Origin: Gemmatimonadota bacterium
Lineage (GTDB): Bacteria; Latescibacterota; UBA2968; UBA8231
Assembly: GCA_028875335.1 (NCBI GenBank)
Contig: JAPPEF010000366.1
Location: forward strand, 21,947 to 85,946
DNA: 64,000 nt
Direction: 5' to 3'
Shown: positions 17,171-26,972 of the stretch, piece by piece
Numbering within the stretch: position 1 is the first letter of the stretch
Layout: each line of letters starts with the position of its first letter
Position numbers and translations under genes: made by a program
The notes under the pieces: model-generated
What the model was told of the DNA's origin: nothing
Database searches by the model: none
Seen by the model: only the letters and a program-made list of their open reading frames with translations

Positions 17171-19849
17171 CTACCGCTCGACTCCCGAGTAAATCGTGAT
17201 AAAGCTCCGCGTCGTCAATTCGCTCTGCCGACCCTCGAAGCTGGTCCGCGTCAGCTCAAAGCCCAAGGTCGTAGTCAAGCGGTAGCCTAGGTAGTCCGAG
17301 AAATTGATCAGTTGCGTCGTGGTGGTCAGCCCGCGGAAGCTATCTTCTGCACCGGGTGGCGTGGGATTTTGCAACTGCGAGAAGATTTCGTATTCCACGC
17401 CAACCGCGACAGTGCTTCGGCGCATCAGCGGGAAGCGGAATATCAGCATCAGCAGTTCGTCGAGTTCTAGGCGCGCTGGCGTCCCCGCAAGCACTGGCCG
17501 GCGGCGCGAGAATTCGCTCTTCCAACGCGGCATCAACGTCCACCTCCCTGAGCTCCAGCGGTACTCCGCCTTGTTGATCACTCCCAAAAACGAGGCTTGC
17601 TGGCGCAACCCCCTCAACTCCAAGTCGATCCGACCATCTAGTTGGCGGTGGAACTGCCACTTGGCCTTGTGCTCCAGACGCAACCCCGCAAAGGGCCGTT
17701 GCTCCCAGCCGAACCACGACGTGCCCAAGACGGTATTGCGCGCTGCGAGGGGATCCTCCACTCCGTATAGCGCCCCTCGCGTATTGGGCCGCTGCCTCCA
17801 CTGGAGGACGGGATCGGCGATATTGTCCCGCACTTTGCGCAGGTCTTGGAAGAGCCGCACCCGACCCCAGCGGTTGAAGTCGCAGTCGAGCGTCAACACC
17901 CCGTAGAGGGCTTGGTTGCGCTCCGCGGCCGCCAGTCGGCGCATATCCATCCTCCCCAGCATCAGCCGCACGCCCGGCAACAGATGGGCTCCGCCGAAGG
18001 CGTTGTAGCCCTCCCGATCGCGGCGATAGGGCAGGTCGGCCTCCTCGTCGTTTTCAAAGCGATCAATGGTGCCGTTGTGGTTCATGTCCAGCCCGTAGAG
18101 GAATTCGGGCCGGTCTGAATAGTAGCGCAGGAAGGGCTCCTCGTAGTCGGGGATCAGGTTCGGGCTGTCCTCGTTGTCGTTTTGATTGAAATCGGAAATA
18201 AAGTCGTTGTTCTCGTCCCATCCGGGAAAGATATAGCGATCTCCCGGTGCCCAGTCCTTGCGCTGCCAGTCGGGACGGCGATCCTGATCGTCGTTGTCAT
18301 CGACGAACTCGTAGAGCTCAAAGTGGTTGCCGTAGTCGATTCCGCCCTCTTTGCTGGCGGTCATCATCGAGGTCTGGTAGGTCGGGTCAATGCTGAACGC
18401 CTCGAACAAAAAGAAGTACGGGTAGGGCGTGCTGGAGAGGTTGGCGAACCAGGCTAGGGCCTCATCGCCAGCGGTGTGGTGCCGTTTGCGGTTGGGGTTG
18501 GGGAATTGCCGGTAGCGGTTGTTGATGTCGATCTCCGCGTATCCGGCGAACCCGGCTAGGTCGGTCAACTCGAAGGTGAACCCGGCGATCTGGTTAGCCG
18601 TCGGCAGCCCGTAGTCGAAGGCCAACACGCGCTGGTTGGAGCCGTCTTGGACGTTGCCCCGGGCCTGAGCCACTGGCAGGAAGACAGTCGCGTCGTCGGC
18701 GTTGACTTGGTTGTCGGAGGCGACTTCAATCAGGTAGTCGTTGGCCACTACCAGTTCCACTGCGATGCGAGTGATTTCGGTCGGATCAACGCCGACATAG
18801 CCGGCGTCGGCTAGGTCGTAGCGCAGCAAGATCTCCTCCAACCCGTCCGCGGCTAAAAAACCCTGGCGCTGGAGGCCGCCCTCGATGAGTGGCCGGAAGC
18901 CGATCTCGCTGGCGCGCGTCGCGTTCCCCTCTAGGTCGTACACTAGCAGGTCGCTGGCGAAGAGCGCTCCCCCTCCTTTGCCGTCCTCGGGGGAATCGTC
19001 GCGGATGCGGATCTCGATTGTCGTCACGGGCGTGAAATTCAGCGCTTCGGTTAGCTGTCCTTTGAAGATATCGCCGTTGACTGCCTGCCGCTGGGTCTGC
19101 GAGTGATGCGCGTTGACCAGTGTGCCCCCGACCTTGACGAAGTCTCCTACTTGGACCTCGAGCCGGCCGCCAAACAAGTTGGTATTGTTGGTGCGCTGAT
19201 CGGCCTGCGTCCCCCGGGCGGTGAAAATCACGTTGGGTGCCGAAATCCGCGACATCAACAGCGTGGCTTGGTACTTGTCGGCGGCGTAGTCGATCTGCAT
19301 GCCGTTGAAGACCGCCTTGGAGAACGTCATGGGCGTCAGGGTGGTGCGGATGTAGTCGCCGACGGTGATGGCGTAGTGGTGTTCCCCCTTGTGGTCGGAG
19401 GCGATCACTAGGTTGCTGAACCAATTGCGGAAGTTATAGGTCTTATTCACCGAGCTGCCGAAGGGCTGGGGATTTTCCTGCCGCCAGTCGTAGATCAACC
19501 ACCCCCGGGTCAGGAGATTTCCATAGACGTCGTAAAAATAATAGCCCTCTAGCGCGGTGAAGACGTAGCGCTGGTAATTTTCGCGTGCGTAGTTGGAGTA
19601 TTCCCACTGATTCCAACGGTATTCGGCGTAGAGCTCCTGCGGCACGTACCACTTGCGAACGGCGGGATCGAGCGCGTCGAAAAGCACACCGGGGCCTCGG
19701 GGCTCGTAGGTAACCCGGCCGCCGCGCTGGATGGTGCCCAAGCGGGCGCCATAGTCTTGGGCTTGGGCGGCGTTGACCAAAAGCACGACAAGTAGGCTAT
19801 ATTTTATCAATTGTGCCAGTTCTCTCGTTTTTAATGGTAGAACGAGCAT
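17171..19849 (-). CDS. Large secreted protein with EF-hand-like loops and predicted beta-barrel C-terminus
   Basis: I do not recognise a named family. The 892-residue protein has a signal peptide (YSLLVVLLVNAAQAQ). Its first 500 residues are rich in Tyr, Trp and Asn and include WFSNLVIASDHKGEHHYAITVG and a GNVQDGSNQRVLAFDYGLPTA segment. Residues about 520-620 carry calcium-loop-like stretches (DENNDFISDFNQND, NLIPDYEEPFLRY, LDMNHNGTIDRFEND). The last 250 residues alternate hydrophobic and polar positions and end in FITIYSGVER, as in an outer-membrane barrel. A paralog with the same order of motifs lies two genes upstream. The start overlaps the preceding stop (TAATG). Confidence 0.7.
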   Translation of the reverse strand: MLVLPLKTRELAQLIKYSLLVVLLVNAAQAQDYGARLGTIQRGGRVTYEPRGPGVLFDALDPAVRKWYVPQELYAEYRWNQWEYSNYARENYQRYVFTALEGYYFYDVYGNLLTRGWLIYDWRQENPQPFGSSVNKTYNFRNWFSNLVIASDHKGEHHYAITVGDYIRTTLTPMTFSKAVFNGMQIDYAADKYQATLLMSRISAPNVIFTARGTQADQRTNNTNLFGGRLEVQVGDFVKVGGTLVNAHHSQTQRQAVNGDIFKGQLTEALNFTPVTTIEIRIRDDSPEDGKGGGALFASDLLVYDLEGNATRASEIGFRPLIEGGLQRQGFLAADGLEEILLRYDLADAGYVGVDPTEITRIAVELVVANDYLIEVASDNQVNADDATVFLPVAQARGNVQDGSNQRVLAFDYGLPTANQIAGFTFELTDLAGFAGYAEIDINNRYRQFPNPNRKRHHTAGDEALAWFANLSSTPYPYFFLFEAFSIDPTYQTSMMTASKEGGIDYGNHFELYEFVDDNDDQDRRPDWQRKDWAPGDRYIFPGWDENNDFISDFNQNDNEDSPNLIPDYEEPFLRYYSDRPEFLYGLDMNHNGTIDRFENDEEADLPYRRDREGYNAFGGAHLLPGVRLMLGRMDMRRLAAAERNQALYGVLTLDCDFNRWGRVRLFQDLRKVRDNIADPVLQWRQRPNTRGALYGVEDPLAARNTVLGTSWFGWEQRPFAGLRLEHKAKWQFHRQLDGRIDLELRGLRQQASFLGVINKAEYRWSSGRWTLMPRWKSEFSRRRPVLAGTPARLELDELLMLIFRFPLMRRSTVAVGVEYEIFSQLQNPTPPGAEDSFRGLTTTTQLINFSDYLGYRLTTTLGFELTRTSFEGRQSELTTRSFITIYSGVER

Positions 19850-21762
19850 TAGTACGCCACCCCCATCGTCCCCAGATGCCGCTCCTCAAACGCGTCTGCC
19901 TGCACCCGCAATACCCACACATAGGTCCCCGGCGCTAGCAACTTCCCATCTGCGTTCCTGCCGTCCCAACGGTAGCGCGCTGGCCCGATCCCCCGCTCCT
20001 CGGCAAACACCCTGTGCAGCCGCCGTCCTGCCAAGTCGAACACGTCCAGTGCCACCGGCGCCGACTCGACTAGCTGCAATAGGTTGAAAAACATCTCAAA
20101 CTGGTCGTTGACCCCATCTCCATTGGGCGTGAACACCCGCGCGACGACCGCGATCTCGCCGACTAGCTTGCCGATCTGCGGTTTGGGGATTTCCACGGCC
20201 AGCCCCGAAAGTTCGTCTTGGTCCGCTGGCCCGAAATCCACCACCTGTCCCGGCTCGACGATCTGCGGTACCGTCGGGAATTGGCTGTTGTAGGCGCGGC
20301 TGGAGAACGTGGTGCCGAAGCGGAAGATTGGCAGGTCATAGGTGAATTCCAGTACGGCCCCGTCTCTGTTTACCAGTGGAAAACTCAGCCGGAAGCCCTC
20401 CTGGTGCGCGTATTCTACTGCGAAATCCACCGCCTGCCCGTCCAAGCGCACGTTGCGGATATTCGCCACCGGCGCGTTGGAGTCCACGGCCAATGCGTCG
20501 TAGCCGCGCACCGCCCCGTTAGCCTTCAGCAATACCGCGTAGTGGAAAGTCGCCGGCTTTTCCGCCTCGGCCAGCCGCGGAAAGACCTCGGCCCGGAGGG
20601 TGTCGGCGATTGGCGGGCGCAGGTAGTCGAATTCGAGCCGGTCGATGAGGCGCGTATCAAAGAGCCGGCCTTCGAAGGCAAACTGCAACTGGATAAAGCG
20701 CCGCGGCCCCGGTGCTGTTACTAGGCCGCCGTTCAACACGCGCTGCCACGGGCTCCAGTTTTCTTCGTCCTCCTGCGGCGGCAGGCGCTCGCGGCGGTCA
20801 AGCGACCAGTATTCGGCGGCGCTCACCTCCACGACGGTCGAGGGCGGTGAGAACGGATCTTCAGCCCCGACTCGCTGCCGATAGATGATCGGCGTATCGT
20901 CTAGCCCGGTGCGCACCCGCGCCGTCAAGCGGGAAAAGGGCGCTTCGCCAACTACCTCTTCTACCCAGCGCACCTCGCCGACGGTGGCGGAAGCCCCTAG
21001 GTCGAGCAGGTCCGTCTGGTAGGTCGCCCGGTTCAGGTAGCCCGTGCCATAGACCTCAATCTCGTCGATCTCAAAGGGCACCTCCGATAGCGAACGCAAC
21101 TTTATCAGCCGCACGTACTGGGGATTGACCGCGACATTGACTACTGGGTCTTCGTTTTCCAAATCGCGGATCACCAAAATGTCTGGCGCGCCGCTGACGC
21201 GGTTGGTCATCCTCGGGTTGACCCACAGTTCGTACGCGCGCAGGAAATCGTCTTGGTAGGGTTGGCGCGGCGTGGCTGCCACGGTGTTGCGCGGATAGAA
21301 GCGCACCCGTTGCACGCCAACCTGTTGGGCAAAGTCGAGGATGATGTAGATGCCGTAGGCCGGAACCTCTGGGTTGAAGGGGGTGGGTTTGCGCTCGAAG
21401 GCGATGGCGTGGTCGCCGTTGACGATGCCGCGGAGTTGGGCCTTCCGCAAATCGGTGTACTTGGTACTTGCATTGGGTGCCCTAACCGAGCCTTGGCCTT
21501 CGAGCACTAGGGAGGCGATGTTCTCCTCGCCGTCGAAAAAGCGCGGGCTGACCCATCCCGGCCGGTGAACGAACTCGACTGCGCCCACTAGTATGTTGCT
21601 CGTATCCACCTGTGACCTAGACCGGGATCCGACCAAAAACTCGGGGTCGATGCCGTCGCCGCCGCCTGCCCAATCGTGCTCGACACCGCCGAGCGCGAAG
21701 GTGCGGACTTGGCCATCGGCGTCCAGCGCCAGCAATAAGAGCGCTGCGAAAGCCCAGTTCAT
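19849..21762 (-). CDS. Secreted discoidin-like protein with FTPNGDG/FlgD-like C-terminal domain
   Basis: This 637-residue protein has a signal peptide (MNWAFAALLLLALDADG). The first part includes a coagulation-factor 5/8-like (discoidin) pattern: LDFAQQVGVQRVRFYPRNT, YVRLIKLRSLSEVPFEIDEIE and VYGTGYL. The C-terminal 100 residues are VFTPNGDGVNDQFEMFFNL, LDVFDLAGRRL, YRWDGRNADGKLLAPGTYV, the FlgD-like/CHU_C immunoglobulin-type module often found on surface proteins of the FCB group. Its stop and the next start overlap, so it is tightly coupled to the barrel-like gene downstream, and it overlaps the upstream gene by four bases. It is probably the surface-exposed partner. Confidence 0.75.
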   Translation of the reverse strand: MNWAFAALLLLALDADGQVRTFALGGVEHDWAGGGDGIDPEFLVGSRSRSQVDTSNILVGAVEFVHRPGWVSPRFFDGEENIASLVLEGQGSVRAPNASTKYTDLRKAQLRGIVNGDHAIAFERKPTPFNPEVPAYGIYIILDFAQQVGVQRVRFYPRNTVAATPRQPYQDDFLRAYELWVNPRMTNRVSGAPDILVIRDLENEDPVVNVAVNPQYVRLIKLRSLSEVPFEIDEIEVYGTGYLNRATYQTDLLDLGASATVGEVRWVEEVVGEAPFSRLTARVRTGLDDTPIIYRQRVGAEDPFSPPSTVVEVSAAEYWSLDRRERLPPQEDEENWSPWQRVLNGGLVTAPGPRRFIQLQFAFEGRLFDTRLIDRLEFDYLRPPIADTLRAEVFPRLAEAEKPATFHYAVLLKANGAVRGYDALAVDSNAPVANIRNVRLDGQAVDFAVEYAHQEGFRLSFPLVNRDGAVLEFTYDLPIFRFGTTFSSRAYNSQFPTVPQIVEPGQVVDFGPADQDELSGLAVEIPKPQIGKLVGEIAVVARVFTPNGDGVNDQFEMFFNLLQLVESAPVALDVFDLAGRRLHRVFAEERGIGPARYRWDGRNADGKLLAPGTYVWVLRVQADAFEERHLGTMGVAY

Positions 21763-24425
21763 AGCTTCAACCCCGCGTTGATAGTTATAAAGAGCATGCT
21801 GGAGCGCTGATCTTCGCTGTGGTCAAAATCGCGCCACAGCCACTGCGCTCCCACTCGGGTCACCAATTGGTAGCCGGCATAGCCCACTCTGTTCGTCAAC
21901 TGTATCACCAGCGTCCGGCCCGTAAAGTCCTCTGCCACCTCTGGAAGCCTACCCTCCAGCATCCAGAACCGGCTCCACTCCAGCCCACACTGTAGCTGGG
22001 TGTCGAAGATCTGGCGGCCGTGCCGAGCGTAGTAGCTGATCGAGACCTGCTCGGCTAGAATTGGCTGTACCCACAGCAGGGACAAGGTCTGCTCTAGGCT
22101 CTCTGCCACGGGTGCCCGGCTGTGGAAGGGCCGGACGCGGCGGTACTCGCTCTTCCAGCGCGGCTCCACCCGGCCCAGTCCCAACGGCACCGTCCATTCG
22201 GCTTTGTTGATCGCGCCGAGAAAACCCGACCTAGCGCGCCCTTCGCGGCTGTGGAGCGCCGCACTATCCCCGCGCTGCCACCAGCCCTCCCACTTGAAGC
22301 GGTGCATGTGGCGCAGACCCCAGCCAAAAGCCTGCTCCCAGTCGGCGTATAATGTGTTGCGCCAAGCGTTGTTCCCCGGCAGCCGATCCACAACAGGCTG
22401 CATCCGCCCCACTGCGCCCACTGGCTGCATCCATTGCTCCAAGTCGTCCGGGATGTCGTCCCTGATGCGGGCTACAAAATCGAAAAACCGCAATTGCCCA
22501 CTCCTAAGGCTCCAGCGCACCGCGGCCAGCGCGTACACCGCATGAGTCCGACCATCCCCGGAAATCAGCCGCATCCGCTGGTGTCCCAGCGCCAGACTCG
22601 CATCCGGCCCCAGATGCCCGCGTGCGTACATATTGAAACCGCGATGGTCGCGCTTGTAGGGATAGTCCGGCAGGAGGTCGTTCTCGAAACGGTCAATCAC
22701 GCCGTTGTGGTTGAGGTCGAGGCCGAAGAGGTACTCTGGTCGGTCCGAGCGAAACCGCAGGAAAGGTTCCTCGTAATCGGGGATGAGATTGCGGTTCTGG
22801 TTGTGGTCGTAGATGAAATCGCCGTTCTCGTCGTAGCCGGGAAAGGCCCGCCGCCTAGAACTCTGGAAGGGCCGTTCCCATTCCGGGGTGCCGTCGTGGT
22901 CGTCGTCGTCATCGACGAACTCGTAGAGGTCGGGAACTGGCGCTTGATAACGGATATCGCCGTTGCTCTGCACGAGCCAGTAATTGGTCGAATAGTCATC
23001 GGACAGCGAGAACAACTCCCCGGCCATATCATAGGGATAGCGTTGGTAGGCCAGCTCGGCGTACGCGGCGTGGGCGTTTTTAACGAAGTGATGTAGGTGC
23101 TTGACATCCCGGCTGGGGTACATGCCGTGCTGTCGGTTGACCACGGCCTCGCCGTGGAATGAGAGCCCGTGCCACTCGACCAAGTCCCAATTGATCCCAA
23201 GCAGTTCGTTGGCGGTGGGCAAACCGTAGTCTAGGCGCAGCACTCGGCTGTTGCTGTTGTCTTGGACGTTGCCCGGCGATCGCGCGAAAGGGAAAAACAC
23301 GATCTGCGGGTCGCGCCGATCCCCGTCGGTCTGCAAGTTCGAGGCCATCTCGACCCGGTAGTCGTCGGCGACCACCAGTTCGACTGCTGCCCGGCGCAAG
23401 GTAGCCGAGCGCAACCCTTCGTGGTCGAGGGCGGCGAAATCGTATTCGAGCAGGACCGTCTCCGAACCGTCGGCTACCAGCGCCCCCGCCCGCGTTCGCC
23501 CGCCCTCAATGCGCGGCAAAAAGCCGATTTCCCGCCCGCGCACCTTGTGCCCGCTGGTATCGACCAGCACGATGTCGTACCTGAACAGCGACGTGCCACT
23601 CACCCCGTCGGCTGGCGAATCATCCCTGAGCCGCACCCACAGTTTGTTCAGTGGCTGGTTCTGGCCGGTAGTCAGCGTCCCGTACAGAGGGTTGCCGTAC
23701 GTAATCCGCACTTGGCTTTGCGCGTTGTGGGCGTTGATATACGTAACGCCGACGAGTGCCGCGTCGCTGGCTTTGAACTTGGCGTGGCCTCCCAACAGGT
23801 GCGTGATATTGGTGCGGTCAGCCCTGTTCGGCTGGCTTGGCCGCGACAGGAGCAGGCTCCCCACGAGGCGCTCGTTGGCCCAGTCGAGGCGCAGTCCATT
23901 GAACTCGGTCTTATTGAAGGTCAAGGGCGTGAAGACGGTGAAGATCTCGTCGCCGATCATCAACCGCGCGCTGGTTCCCCTGCTCTCGTCCGAGGCGATC
24001 ACCAGATTCTGGAAAAATCCTGAGTAAGGGAATCCTTGGCTGATCAAGCTGCCATTGCGTTTGGCTTGCTCTTGTTCCCAGGTATAGACCATCCAGCCGC
24101 GTCCTATGCGGTGGCCGAAGGTGTCGTACCACGGCTCGCCCTCTAGGCCACTGTCCACGAGAGTTCGGTAGCGTTCTCGCGAGTACGAGGTGTCGTAGTC
24201 GTACCAGGGCCGCATATAGCTTTCGGCCAGATGCCGGGGCGCGTACCAGCGGTGCATTCGCGGCGTGATGTATTCTATCTCAAAGTGCGGCACTTCCCAC
24301 GCGGTCACCGGCGGGCCCTGCAGCCCCCACCGGCTCGCGTCCGCACTTTGCGCCTCGACCGCTAGCGCGCGCAACGCGCAGCAGGCCAAGACGCACGCCA
24401 ACCAAGCTCTGCTCCGTTCGGTCAA
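21759..24425 (-). CDS. Paralog of the barrel-like EF-hand secreted protein
   Basis: The TTG start overlaps the upstream stop as TTGA, has AGGGGTGG before it, and gives a clean signal peptide (WLACVLACCALRALAVEA); an ATG 69 bases upstream would add a basic tail inside the previous gene. The 888-residue protein matches the gene at 17-20 kb along its length: NLVIASDESRGTSARLMIGD, FTPLTFNKTEFNGLRLDWA, GNVQDNSNSRVLRLDYGLPTA, NLIPDYEEPFLRFRSDRPEY, LDLNHNGVIDRFEND and FLGAINKAEW. It ends in MLFITINAGLKL, a plausible last barrel strand. Its function is unknown; it follows an FTPNGDG gene, as its paralog does. Confidence 0.7.
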   Translation of the reverse strand: MTERSRAWLACVLACCALRALAVEAQSADASRWGLQGPPVTAWEVPHFEIEYITPRMHRWYAPRHLAESYMRPWYDYDTSYSRERYRTLVDSGLEGEPWYDTFGHRIGRGWMVYTWEQEQAKRNGSLISQGFPYSGFFQNLVIASDESRGTSARLMIGDEIFTVFTPLTFNKTEFNGLRLDWANERLVGSLLLSRPSQPNRADRTNITHLLGGHAKFKASDAALVGVTYINAHNAQSQVRITYGNPLYGTLTTGQNQPLNKLWVRLRDDSPADGVSGTSLFRYDIVLVDTSGHKVRGREIGFLPRIEGGRTRAGALVADGSETVLLEYDFAALDHEGLRSATLRRAAVELVVADDYRVEMASNLQTDGDRRDPQIVFFPFARSPGNVQDNSNSRVLRLDYGLPTANELLGINWDLVEWHGLSFHGEAVVNRQHGMYPSRDVKHLHHFVKNAHAAYAELAYQRYPYDMAGELFSLSDDYSTNYWLVQSNGDIRYQAPVPDLYEFVDDDDDHDGTPEWERPFQSSRRRAFPGYDENGDFIYDHNQNRNLIPDYEEPFLRFRSDRPEYLFGLDLNHNGVIDRFENDLLPDYPYKRDHRGFNMYARGHLGPDASLALGHQRMRLISGDGRTHAVYALAAVRWSLRSGQLRFFDFVARIRDDIPDDLEQWMQPVGAVGRMQPVVDRLPGNNAWRNTLYADWEQAFGWGLRHMHRFKWEGWWQRGDSAALHSREGRARSGFLGAINKAEWTVPLGLGRVEPRWKSEYRRVRPFHSRAPVAESLEQTLSLLWVQPILAEQVSISYYARHGRQIFDTQLQCGLEWSRFWMLEGRLPEVAEDFTGRTLVIQLTNRVGYAGYQLVTRVGAQWLWRDFDHSEDQRSSMLFITINAGLKL

Positions 24426-26971
24426 TAGACCACCCCTACTAAGCTCGCGGCTTGGGTTTTTTCCGCACCCACGTCGGCGGAGAAAGCAACGCACACCAAA
24501 TAGGTCCCCGGTCGCACCAGTACCCCTGCGTCATCGCGACCATCCCAAACCACGGAGTGATCGCCGCTGGGGTTTTCCCGACGCAGCGAAAGCTCGCGCA
24601 CCTTCCGACCGGACAGGTCGTAGATGACGACCTCAATCCGCCTTTCCCGGATGAGGCGGTAAATGGTAAAGCGGATCTCGGCTTGGTCGTTTATGCCGTC
24701 GCCGTTGGGGGTGAAGACCTCGGGCAGCGAACGCACTCGGTCCAACAGCGGAAAGTTTTCCACATCGGCCACCACCACTAGCGACTGACTCGCAGCCAGC
24801 GACCCAGCGTCGCCCTCGCTTATCGCCTGGACGATCCCGGGTCGGGTCGCGCGTTTCAATTCGGCACCAAAGACAGTGCCGCTCAAAAATACCCGCGTGC
24901 GGAAACGCGCCTCGTACAACGACCGGCCACCAGTGACCGGCGCGGGAAAAGCCAATTCCACCGATCCGTCCTCCAGCCGCTCTAGATGCAGCGGTCCCGG
25001 CCATAGCTCTCGTCCCGTGCCAGCGCGCAACTGCGCTTCGCTACCCTCTCGGAACGAGATCAGCTCAATCGGGACCGAAGACGACGAGTGCAGCCGGATC
25101 CGGTCAAAGCCGGAGTTTCCAGGACCAAAAACTGAGCGGATATACATGGAGAATAGCTGATCCTCCCCCGGTGCTACCCCATCTATCGGCCATACTTCGG
25201 CGAAGGTCTGGTCCACCAACGGCGGCGCTAACTTGAGCCGCAAGCTCCGCATCTGTGCCGTACGTAGCGGTTCTTGGGTCAAAAGCCGTATCTGCACTTG
25301 GGCGAAGCGCCGGGGGCTTGGCGACTTGAATGGCTCCCCCGACGTTAGATAAACCGCGCTCCAGTTGCTCCAGCCCGGCCCCGGAATTTCCCGGACTAGC
25401 ACCTCGCCGCGGTTTTTCTCATAGCGGATGGCCTCCCACTCCTCCTGGCTGATTTCTTGCCCCACCACGTCGAAGTAACGCCGCTCCTCGATCACTTCGT
25501 CACCGCTGCGGGTGCGGATCTCTAGCTGGGTGCCCGGGGGCTGGTCTCCATCCCATTCCACTGTGGAGAAAATCCGCGAGCGGCCTAGGCTGATAACGGG
25601 CGATTCGAGCTCGACCTTGGACACGTAGCCTTCGCCATAAGCCTGGATCTCGCTCAAGTTGCCCGTCTCGGTATGCTCGCCTACTATCACTAGCTCCAGA
25701 CGCTTCAGTTCCAAATGGCGCACCTCCCGCAAGGAGAATTGTTCCTCTAGCTGTAGAAAGGACTCCCGATTCTGCTGCTGCTCCAAAGCTTCCCACACCA
25801 GCGAGCCATCGGGGTCTAAACTGCCATCCGAAATCCGGAGCTGATAGGCGCTTAAAGGCCCCTCGGCGCTGACTAGGCGCACCCGGTCCAGCCAGAACCG
25901 GGCTCCTAGGTCAACTATGAGTTGGTTGCGGTCGCGCACCGAGTCGTAAATCTTCAACGGGTAGAAGGAACGGAAGAGGCCATCGGTCGCCAGCTCGAGC
26001 AGGATATTTTCGAAGATGCTCACGTTGCGGTTGCGGAGCCGCTGGGTCACAGTGACGACATTGTCCCCTAGGGTATAGACCTCAAGCTCGGCCAAGCGCG
26101 GCCGCTCGCGGCGAAAATAGCGCACTAGGCCCCGTTCCTCCTCGGGCAAATCCCGATGCGTCTGCTCGTCGATTAGGATTTGGCGGCCGATGACCGTCTG
26201 GCGGAAGTACTCGACCGTCCCTTGGTCTGCGGGCGACAGCGCCTCGTAGGTAGCCCGATCTACTTCCGCGCTCCGCGTACTGTCCGAAGCCAATGCCTGA
26301 AAGCGCACGACCTGCGCCACTTCTCCCTCGACTCCGGCAGGCAAGGGGCGCTGGGGACGGACCTCGAAGCTGAACTCCCGCTCTGTCTTGTTGGGGTACG
26401 TCACCTGCCCAACGCGGAAGAACTTCAACGGCCGCTCTGGATGTCCCCGCCCGTCCGAGAGCAGCACCCTAAACTTGAGGAAGGGATCGCCCGTCTGGGC
26501 AAAGCGCACGACCACCCTTTTGGCGATTACCGATCGCCCTAGTTCCACATCTACAAACCAGTCTTTTAGTGGGTCGGCCGGATCGGGCTCCCAGTAGGTG
26601 CCTTGGTTCCCGTCCATTATGAAGGGTGCCTGCGCGGCGCTGCTGCCCGCCCTGCGGATCCCCCCCACCAACGTGTCGCCACCGGCCTCTGGGGTCTCGA
26701 ACTCCATCGCGTTGAGTGCGGCATTGATGTCGCGGCGCAGAAAGCGGGGCAATACCGCGCCTTCCGCCGTAATTACGTGCGTCCCCACAGGTGCCTCCCA
26801 TTCGGCCCAGTGCACCGCTTGGTCGATGACAACTTGGTCTCGCGTTAGCCGGTAGCTGGTCTGGGCGGTGAGGGTGAGTGGATGGGTCAACAATAGACAG
26901 AGTACCGCCGGCCAAAATACCCTTGGGTTCATGCCGTCAGTCCAGTTGGGAAACAGTCTGGTTTTATTCAT
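24422..26971 (-). CDS. Secreted discoidin-like protein with FTPNGDG/FlgD-like C-terminal domain (849 aa)
   Basis: After a signal peptide (VFWPAVLCLLLTHPLTLTA), segments such as PFIMDGNQGTYWEPDPADP and WFVDVELGRSVIAKRVVVRF, LDRVRLVSAEGPLSAYQLRIS show two or more discoidin-like carbohydrate-binding folds. The end is VFTPNGDGINDQAEIRFTI, VVIYDLSGRKVRELSL and VVWDGRDDAGVLVRPGTYLV, the FlgD-like module. It starts one base after the stop of the upstream gene and overlaps the barrel-like gene downstream by four bases, so translation is coupled along the run. It is likely a surface adhesin or the secreted partner of that protein. Confidence 0.75.
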   Translation of the reverse strand: MNKTRLFPNWTDGMNPRVFWPAVLCLLLTHPLTLTAQTSYRLTRDQVVIDQAVHWAEWEAPVGTHVITAEGAVLPRFLRRDINAALNAMEFETPEAGGDTLVGGIRRAGSSAAQAPFIMDGNQGTYWEPDPADPLKDWFVDVELGRSVIAKRVVVRFAQTGDPFLKFRVLLSDGRGHPERPLKFFRVGQVTYPNKTEREFSFEVRPQRPLPAGVEGEVAQVVRFQALASDSTRSAEVDRATYEALSPADQGTVEYFRQTVIGRQILIDEQTHRDLPEEERGLVRYFRRERPRLAELEVYTLGDNVVTVTQRLRNRNVSIFENILLELATDGLFRSFYPLKIYDSVRDRNQLIVDLGARFWLDRVRLVSAEGPLSAYQLRISDGSLDPDGSLVWEALEQQQNRESFLQLEEQFSLREVRHLELKRLELVIVGEHTETGNLSEIQAYGEGYVSKVELESPVISLGRSRIFSTVEWDGDQPPGTQLEIRTRSGDEVIEERRYFDVVGQEISQEEWEAIRYEKNRGEVLVREIPGPGWSNWSAVYLTSGEPFKSPSPRRFAQVQIRLLTQEPLRTAQMRSLRLKLAPPLVDQTFAEVWPIDGVAPGEDQLFSMYIRSVFGPGNSGFDRIRLHSSSSVPIELISFREGSEAQLRAGTGRELWPGPLHLERLEDGSVELAFPAPVTGGRSLYEARFRTRVFLSGTVFGAELKRATRPGIVQAISEGDAGSLAASQSLVVVADVENFPLLDRVRSLPEVFTPNGDGINDQAEIRFTIYRLIRERRIEVVIYDLSGRKVRELSLRRENPSGDHSVVWDGRDDAGVLVRPGTYLVCVAFSADVGAEKTQAASLVGVVY

Positions 26972-26972
26972 C

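Noticed and set aside
17171..19849. Assignment of the barrel-like protein as a TonB-dependent receptor
   Set aside because: No plug domain or TonB box is visible, and the calcium-loop segment before the barrel is not part of that family.
22434..24027. Several plus-strand frames of 170-250 codons opposite the barrel-like gene
   Set aside because: They mirror the codon bias of the minus-strand gene, with Val/Asp-rich stretches opposite its Asp/Asn loops.
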